A stretch of 64,000 nucleotides of DNA, taken from assembly GCF_020149915.1 (NCBI RefSeq), contig NZ_CP083760.1, positions 806,001 to 870,000 of the forward strand. Reading direction: 5' to 3'. A program made the translations under genes and the position numbers. Below are positions 59,291 to 64,000 of the stretch, piece after piece (within the stretch, counting starts at the first letter, position 1; every line of letters begins with the position of its first letter). The notes under the pieces were generated by a model. It was not told the DNA's origin. It was given only the letters and a program-made list of their open reading frames with translations, and did no database searches. This DNA comes from Candidatus Sulfidibacterium hydrothermale (GTDB taxonomy: Bacteria; Bacteroidota; Bacteroidia; Bacteroidales; F082).

Positions 59291-60421
59291 ATGCAGTTTG
59301 CGTTACAGAAAACCGATGACAAGACATCGGCGAGAGCAGGAGAAATCACCACAGATCACGGAAAAATACAAACACCGATTTTTATGCCGGTGGGTACAGC
59401 CGGAACTGTAAAAGGAGTGCACATCCGTGATGTGAAAGAGGATGTAAAAGCCCAGATTATTTTGGGAAATACCTATCATCTTTATTTGCGTCCGGGAACA
59501 AAAATCATTGAAGAAGCCGGCGGGTTGCACCGGTTTAACGGCTGGGACGGAGCCATTCTTACCGACAGTGGCGGGTACCAGGTTTATTCGTTGTCGGGAA
59601 CCCGTAAGCTGGATGAGTCGGGTGTTCTTTTTCGCTCACATATCGACGGTTCAAAACATCGTTTTACACCTGAAAATGTGATCGATACACAACGTAGCCT
59701 CGGCTCGGATATTATGATGGCTTTTGACGAGTGTACGCCGTATCCGTGTGATTACGAATATGCTAAGAACTCGTTGGATATTACCCATAAATGGTTGGCA
59801 CGGTGTGTAAAACGGGTAGAAGAAACATCACCGAAATATGGTTATGGACAGAGTTTGTTCCCCATTGTACAGGGAAGTACATTTCGCGATTTACGGATAA
59901 AATCGGCAGAAGTAATTGCCTCGTACGGGGCTGACGGAAATGCCATTGGCGGCCTTTCGGTGGGCGAACCCCACGAAGTGATGTATGAAATGACCGCACT
60001 GGTTTGTGGTATTCTTCCCAAAGACAAACCCCGTTACCTGATGGGAGTAGGCACGCCGGAAAATATTCTGGAAAGCATTGCCCTGGGGGTGGATATGTTT
60101 GACTGTGTGATGCCGACGCGTAACGGGCGGAACGGAATGCTTTTTACAAAAAACGGAATTATCAACATTAAAAATAAAAAGTGGGAAAATGATTTCAGTC
60201 CGGTTGACCCGGAGGGAACCTCTTTTGTTGACCGGCAATATTCGCGGGCTTATCTGCGTCATTTGTTTGCTGCCCGGGAACTGTTGGGCGGAATGATTGC
60301 CAGCCAGCACAATATTGCGTTTTATCTTTGGCTGGTGCGCGAAGCCCGGAAACATATTCTTGAAGGGGATTTTGCCCAGTGGAAAGCACAAATGATTCCA
60401 AAGATAAAACAGCGGCTGTAA
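59291..60421 (+). CDS. tgt: tRNA-guanine transglycosylase
   Basis: Exchanges G34 for preQ1 in tRNAs for Asp, Asn, His and Tyr. 376 residues. PIFMPVGTAGTVKGVHIRDV, GNTYHLYLRPGTKII, ILTDSGGYQVYSLS (catalytic Asp), FPIVQGSTFRDLRIKSAE, YLMGVGTPENILESIALGVDMFDCVMPTRNGRNGMLFTK (nucleophilic Asp). The usual zinc ligands C-x-C-x2-C before YSRAYLRHL are absent (DPEGTSFVDRQYSRAYLRHL), with only the later His (ASQHN) kept; see findings. Followed 83 bases later by an LptF/G-type gene. Confidence 0.95.
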   Translation: MQFALQKTDDKTSARAGEITTDHGKIQTPIFMPVGTAGTVKGVHIRDVKEDVKAQIILGNTYHLYLRPGTKIIEEAGGLHRFNGWDGAILTDSGGYQVYSLSGTRKLDESGVLFRSHIDGSKHRFTPENVIDTQRSLGSDIMMAFDECTPYPCDYEYAKNSLDITHKWLARCVKRVEETSPKYGYGQSLFPIVQGSTFRDLRIKSAEVIASYGADGNAIGGLSVGEPHEVMYEMTALVCGILPKDKPRYLMGVGTPENILESIALGVDMFDCVMPTRNGRNGMLFTKNGIINIKNKKWENDFSPVDPEGTSFVDRQYSRAYLRHLFAARELLGGMIASQHNIAFYLWLVREARKHILEGDFAQWKAQMIPKIKQRL

Positions 60422-60504
60422 CAATAAACAGGGATGAACCGATAAAAAAAAGATGTATCTTTCACCATTGTTAAAATAATTTTTTCCCGGAGAAACAGGA
60501 TGCG

Positions 60505-61584
60505 ATGAAAATTCTTGACTGGTATATTATTAAAAAATATCTGGGAACTTTTTTCTATTCCATCACTTTGTTGATTTTGGTGGTGATCGTTTTTGATGTT
60601 TCGGAAAAAATTGATGATTTTATCAAAAACAATGCTCCGCTGCATGCCATTATTTTTGATTATTACCTCAATTTTATCCCTTATTTCGTCAATCTGTTTA
60701 TTTATCTGTTTTCGTTTATTGCCGTAGTGTTTTTTACATCCCGGCTGGCGGGAAATACGGAAATCATTGCCATGCTCAGCAGCGGGATCAGTTTCCGGCG
60801 GTTGTTACGGCCTTACATGATGGTGGCGGTTTTTCTGGCTATATTTTCTTTTATGCTGCGCAGTTTTCTTATCCCGGTAACCAATCATAACCTGCGTATT
60901 TTTACCAACAAATACATTAAAAAACTGGTCAAGGATCGGGAACGGAACATTCATGTTCAGCTGGCTCCGGGAACTTTTGCTTACGTGGAGTCGTATAATA
61001 TTAAGCGGAAAACCGGCTATCGTTTTGCTCTTGAAAAATTCGATGGGGAACGGATGGTTTATAAACTGAATTCCAGAAAGATCATACGGGATACAGTAAC
61101 TCACAAATGGGTGATTTACGATTACTATATTCTGAAATTTGACAGTCTGGGCAATCAAAAACTGCTGAGCGGATACATGAAAGATACCACGTTGCCGCTA
61201 AAGCCTACCGATCTGTATAAAATTAAGCATCGCTATGAAGAGATGAACTATTTTCAGCTGAACGAATATATCCGAAAGGAAAAAGAGCGAGGCTCCCTGT
61301 CGTACAAACATTACGAAGTGGAAAAATACAAGCGGTTTGCCGGTCCGGTGGCTATTCTTATTCTGACATTGTTGGGTGTGGCTCTTACCAGCCGTAAAGT
61401 CCGGGGTGGGATAGGAATGCACTTGGGGCTGGGGCTGTTGCTTGCTTTTTCGTACATTTTGCTGATGCAGATTTCGGTGGTTTTTTCCACTCAGGGAAAC
61501 CTGCCTCCGTCCATCGGAGTTTGGATTCCCAATTTTATCTATTTGATTATCGCCCTTTATCTGTTGAAAAAAGCGCCGAAATAA
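60505..61584 (+). CDS. LptF/LptG-type permease (YjgP/YjgQ family)
   Basis: Membrane subunit of the LPS export ABC transporter LptB2FG. 359 residues: MKILDWYIIKKYLGTFFYSITLLILVVIVFDVSEKIDDFI start, six transmembrane helices (three N-terminal, three C-terminal: AILILTLLGVALTSRKV..., LGLLLAFSYILLMQIS, LIIALYLLKK) around a large periplasmic beta-jellyroll-like domain (about 135-270). LptF and LptG cannot be separated here. Only one copy is in the window. A near -7 box (TATCTTTC) is at 60456. Confidence 0.92.
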   Translation: MKILDWYIIKKYLGTFFYSITLLILVVIVFDVSEKIDDFIKNNAPLHAIIFDYYLNFIPYFVNLFIYLFSFIAVVFFTSRLAGNTEIIAMLSSGISFRRLLRPYMMVAVFLAIFSFMLRSFLIPVTNHNLRIFTNKYIKKLVKDRERNIHVQLAPGTFAYVESYNIKRKTGYRFALEKFDGERMVYKLNSRKIIRDTVTHKWVIYDYYILKFDSLGNQKLLSGYMKDTTLPLKPTDLYKIKHRYEEMNYFQLNEYIRKEKERGSLSYKHYEVEKYKRFAGPVAILILTLLGVALTSRKVRGGIGMHLGLGLLLAFSYILLMQISVVFSTQGNLPPSIGVWIPNFIYLIIALYLLKKAPK

Positions 61585-61672
61585 CCGGGCGAGGATGTTT
61601 GGATGGAAGATGTGGGGATGGAAGGATGTTTGATATTTTGGCATTTCAGGCTCAAAGATCAGGCATTATTTT

Positions 61673-62680
61673 TTACAAAATCAAATTAACATCCGGTTTG
61701 TAAAGGGTATTCAGTAGCGCAAAGATTAACACCGATGCCAGTTTGGCGGTTTGTTCGTCATCGTCAAAACGGGGGGCTACTTCGGCAATGTCGAAACTTA
61801 CCAGATGGGTGTTTCTTGCTACATGTTTGATGAGCCGGAGTCCGGTTTCGGGAAACATTCCAAATGGCTGAGGTGCACTTACGCCTGGTGCGATGGCCGA
61901 CGAAAAAACATCGGTGCAAACGGTCAGATAAGTCTTTCCCCCTTTGGCAAAAGCATCGATTTTATGAAAAGTGTCTTCCAGGGGTTTGTTTCGCATGGCT
62001 TTGCATAAAACATATTGTGCTCCCAGGTGATTGGCACGGTTGAACAAACTTTTGGTGTTGGCTGATTGCTGAATGCCCAAAACGAGATACCGAAATGGTT
62101 CTCCGTTTTTCCGGTTCATATCCGCTATTTGGCTGAACATGGTTCCTGAACTGATTCCGTTGTGCCAGGGACGTAAATCGAAATGAGCATCCAGGTTGAC
62201 AATAGCCGGTAAAGGTTCACCCCGTTCTTTAAAAAACCGGTGCAATCCCAGATAATGTCCAAAAGCTATTTCGTGACCGCCGCCTAAGAGCACCGGAAAC
62301 ATTTCTGCCTGAAGAAGTTTATAAACCGCTTCTGCCAACAGTTCCTGTGACTGTTCCAGATTGTTTTCGCATAAAATATTTCCGGCATCAAAAAGGTTGA
62401 CATCCGAATTAAAATAAGAGGGCAGGTTGGCCAGCTGTTTGCGAATGCTGTCGGGTCCTTGTTTGGCTCCCGGGCGGCCCAGATTTCGTTTTACACCTTC
62501 ATCGGATTTGAATCCTAAAAAACAAAAACTGAGTTTTCTCTCTTTTTGTAAAGGTTTCCGTAAATCCAAAAACTGCATCAGCTGGTGCCAGCGGTAAGCA
62601 TCCGGATCATGAAGGTCATCAACCCGGCCTGTCCATATTTCCTTTTGGGCGGGTTTGTATAAATGCTCGAAATCGGTCAT
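61673..62680 (-). CDS. hutG: Formimidoylglutamase (arginase superfamily)
   Basis: Hydrolyses N-formimino-L-glutamate in histidine degradation, consistent with hutU in the same window. 335 residues. Mn ligands in VLLGGGHEIAFGHYLG, VNLDAHFDLRPWHNG and TVCTDVFSSAIAPGVSAPQPFG. In the last motif the canonical D-x-D (SLDIDVL type) reads C-T-D, so one Mn-ligand position is Cys. Bacteroidota members commonly carry CxD here by recollection. Substrate is inferred from pathway context; agmatinase or arginase is less likely. Confidence 0.8.
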   Translation of the reverse strand: MTDFEHLYKPAQKEIWTGRVDDLHDPDAYRWHQLMQFLDLRKPLQKERKLSFCFLGFKSDEGVKRNLGRPGAKQGPDSIRKQLANLPSYFNSDVNLFDAGNILCENNLEQSQELLAEAVYKLLQAEMFPVLLGGGHEIAFGHYLGLHRFFKERGEPLPAIVNLDAHFDLRPWHNGISSGTMFSQIADMNRKNGEPFRYLVLGIQQSANTKSLFNRANHLGAQYVLCKAMRNKPLEDTFHKIDAFAKGGKTYLTVCTDVFSSAIAPGVSAPQPFGMFPETGLRLIKHVARNTHLVSFDIAEVAPRFDDDEQTAKLASVLIFALLNTLYKPDVNLIL

Positions 62681-62826
62681 TTTTTCAGTACTTATTGAAA
62701 TGAAAATAAGAAAGGTAAAAATAGGTTTTTTGGTGAAAATGGCGGTTATTTTGGCGTTTTTTGCCGGTGGATTTCAGATGGGCTGGGTTTGCAAAAAATT
62801 ATTCACGGTTTTCCTGTTTGAATTTG

Positions 62827-62834
62827 TACTTTTG
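62827..62834 (+). promoter_or_regulatory. -7 promoter box of hisS
   Basis: TACTTTTG, 28 bases before the ATG. Confidence 0.5.
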
Positions 62835-62862
62835 CATCCGGAAAAAATGATAAGAAACTTTT

Positions 62863-64000
62863 ATGGCACAAAAACCATCCATTCCGAAAGGAACCCGCGA
62901 TTTTGGTCCGTTGGAAATGAACCGCCGGAACTATATTTTTACCACCATCCGGAAAGTATTTGAAAAATATGGTTATCAGCCGATTGAGACGCCGGCAATG
63001 GAGAACCTGAGTACTTTACTGGGAAAATACGGCGAAGAAGGAGATAAGTTATTATTTAAAATTCTGAATTCGGGTGATTATCTGGCAAAGGCTGATCCGG
63101 CGTTGTTAGAGCGTAAAGATTCGTTGCGGTTGAGTACCCAAATCAGCGAAAAAGGACTGCGTTATGATCTAACGGTTCCGTTTGCCCGTTTTGTGGTGCA
63201 GCACCGGAATGAAATCTCTTTTCCTTTTAAAAGATATCAGATGCAACCGGTTTGGCGGGCCGATCGTCCCCAGAAAGGGCGTTATCGCGAGTTTTACCAG
63301 TGTGATGTGGATGTGGTGGGCTCTGATTCGCTGTTGAATGAAGTGGATTTGGTGCGTATGATCGATGAGGTGTTCCGGAAACTCCAGATCAACGTGGTAA
63401 TTAAACTGAATAACCGGAAAATCCTGAGTGGGATTGCCCAGACTATTGATGCGCCTGAACTGCTGACCGATATCACGGTGGCGATGGATAAACTGGATAA
63501 GATTGGCGTGGAAAAAGTTTACGAAGAGTTACGGGCAAAAGGTCTTTCGCAGGAAGCCATTGATCAGCTGGAACCCATCTTGAATTTGAGCGGAAGCAAT
63601 ACCTCCAAATTAATTTGTCTGAAAGAACTTATTGGTCATACTACTGACGGCTCAAAAGGAATTCAGGAATTGACGACTCTTTTTGATTATCTGGAAGATG
63701 TGGATTTAAAGGCAGAGGTTGAACTGGACCAGTCGCTGGCACGTGGACTTAATTATTACACCGGGGCCATTATCGAAGTAAAAGCCGCTGATGTGCAAAT
63801 GGGAAGTATTTGCGGTGGCGGTCGTTATGATAACCTGACGGGTATTTTCGGTATGCCCGGGGTGTCGGGCGTGGGCGTTTCTTTTGGCGCTGACCGGATT
63901 TATGATGTGTTGACCGAATTACAGCTGTTTCCCCAGGAAGCCGCGGCATTGACACAGGTGTTGTTGGTCAATTTTGGTGAAAAAGAAAGCCGTTATGCTC
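62863..64000 (+). CDS. hisS: Histidyl-tRNA synthetase (3' end beyond the window)
   Basis: Class II aminoacyl-tRNA synthetase; 379 codons are visible and the frame is open to the edge. [22 protein letters not shown] start, motif 2 [45 protein letters not shown], histidine A loop [27 protein letters not shown] and motif 3 [13 protein letters not shown]. The usual C-terminal anticodon-binding domain starts at the window edge ([13 protein letters not shown]). ATG at 62863 chosen as it begins the canonical KGTRDF region. Confidence 0.96.
   Translation, partial: MAQKPSIPKGTRDFGPLEMNRRNYIFTTIRKVFEKYGYQPIETPAMENLSTLLGKYGEEGDKLLFKILNSGDYLAKADPALLERKDSLRLSTQISEKGLRYDLTVPFARFVVQHRNEISFPFKRYQMQPVWRADRPQKGRYREFYQCDVDVVGSDSLLNEVDLVRMIDEVFRKLQINVVIKLNNRKILSGIAQTIDAPELLTDITVAMDKLDKIGVEKVYEELRAKGLSQEAIDQLEPILNLSGSNTSKLICLKELIGHTTDGSKGIQELTTLFDYLEDVDLKAEVELDQSLARGLNYYTGAIIEVKAADVQMGSICGGGRYDNLTGIFGMPGVSGVGVSFGADRIYDVLTELQLFPQEAAALTQVLLVNFGEKESRYA

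Noticed and set aside
1-64000. tRNA or rRNA genes
   Set aside because: No cloverleaf with a GGTTCRA T-loop or CCA-type end was noticed in the intergenic sequence; a tRNA search tool would settle this.

Overview
The window comes from a member of the Bacteroidota, probably a marine or anaerobic Bacteroidales/Marinilabiliales-like lineage. The pointers are a recurrent -7 promoter box of the form TAnnTTTG upstream of at least a dozen genes, a PKD-repeat surface protein with a type IX secretion (T9SS) C-terminal sorting domain, a gamma-alpha fused 2-oxoacid:ferredoxin oxidoreductase with a 2[4Fe-4S] ferredoxin, a LytS/LytTR two-component pair, menaquinone genes and Bacteroidota-style variants of Tgt and formimidoylglutamase. 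These are family-level inferences; no species is claimed.

Layout. 0-13 kb: acetyltransferase, YtxH and holin-like envelope proteins, frr, ftsE, two glycosyltransferases, an MsbA-like ABC exporter, recN, prfA and pyrF. 13-19 kb: LUD protein, GMC-like oxidoreductase, korAB and a small ferredoxin. 19-34 kb: a histidine kinase/response regulator pair followed by an exported-protein cluster (OmpA-family protein, 1316-residue PKD/T9SS protein, lipoprotein and several unknown secreted proteins). 34-36.5 kb: a possible cysteine-rich microprotein, a PII protein and an ammonium transporter. 36.5-44.6 kb: a complete tryptophan operon on the minus strand, trpE-trpG-trpD-trpC-trpF-trpB-trpA plus a DAHP synthase, preceded by a leader peptide with three consecutive Trp codons and an intrinsic terminator. 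45-54 kb: lipoprotein, eukaryote-like squalene synthase, FAD oxidoreductase, menB-menA and hutU. 54-57.4 kb: a tandem repeat array interrupted by an IS110-family element. 57.4-64 kb: ECF sigma factor, family 2 glycosyltransferase, tgt, LptF/G-type permease, formimidoylglutamase and hisS, which runs off the window.

The most striking result is the IS110-family element at about 54605-55824. Its 5' non-coding end contains two stem-internal-loop-stem structures whose loop strands match, respectively, the chromosomal target into which it is inserted and the element's own two ends. This is the architecture of an IS110 bridge RNA, and its target-binding and donor-binding guides can be read directly from this window. 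Joining the two ends in a circle would also create a Bacteroidota-type promoter (TTTG-N20-TATGTTTG). The target is a dispersed, tandemly repeated hairpin sequence, and an intact unoccupied copy lies 260 bp away.

The second notable system is the trp leader: a nearly leaderless 18-residue peptide with WWW, a hairpin starting at the last Trp codon, and a strong terminator 15 bases before trpE, consistent with ribosome-mediated attenuation. The intergenic space also carries at least four families of dispersed repeats. No tRNA, rRNA or CRISPR array was recognised.
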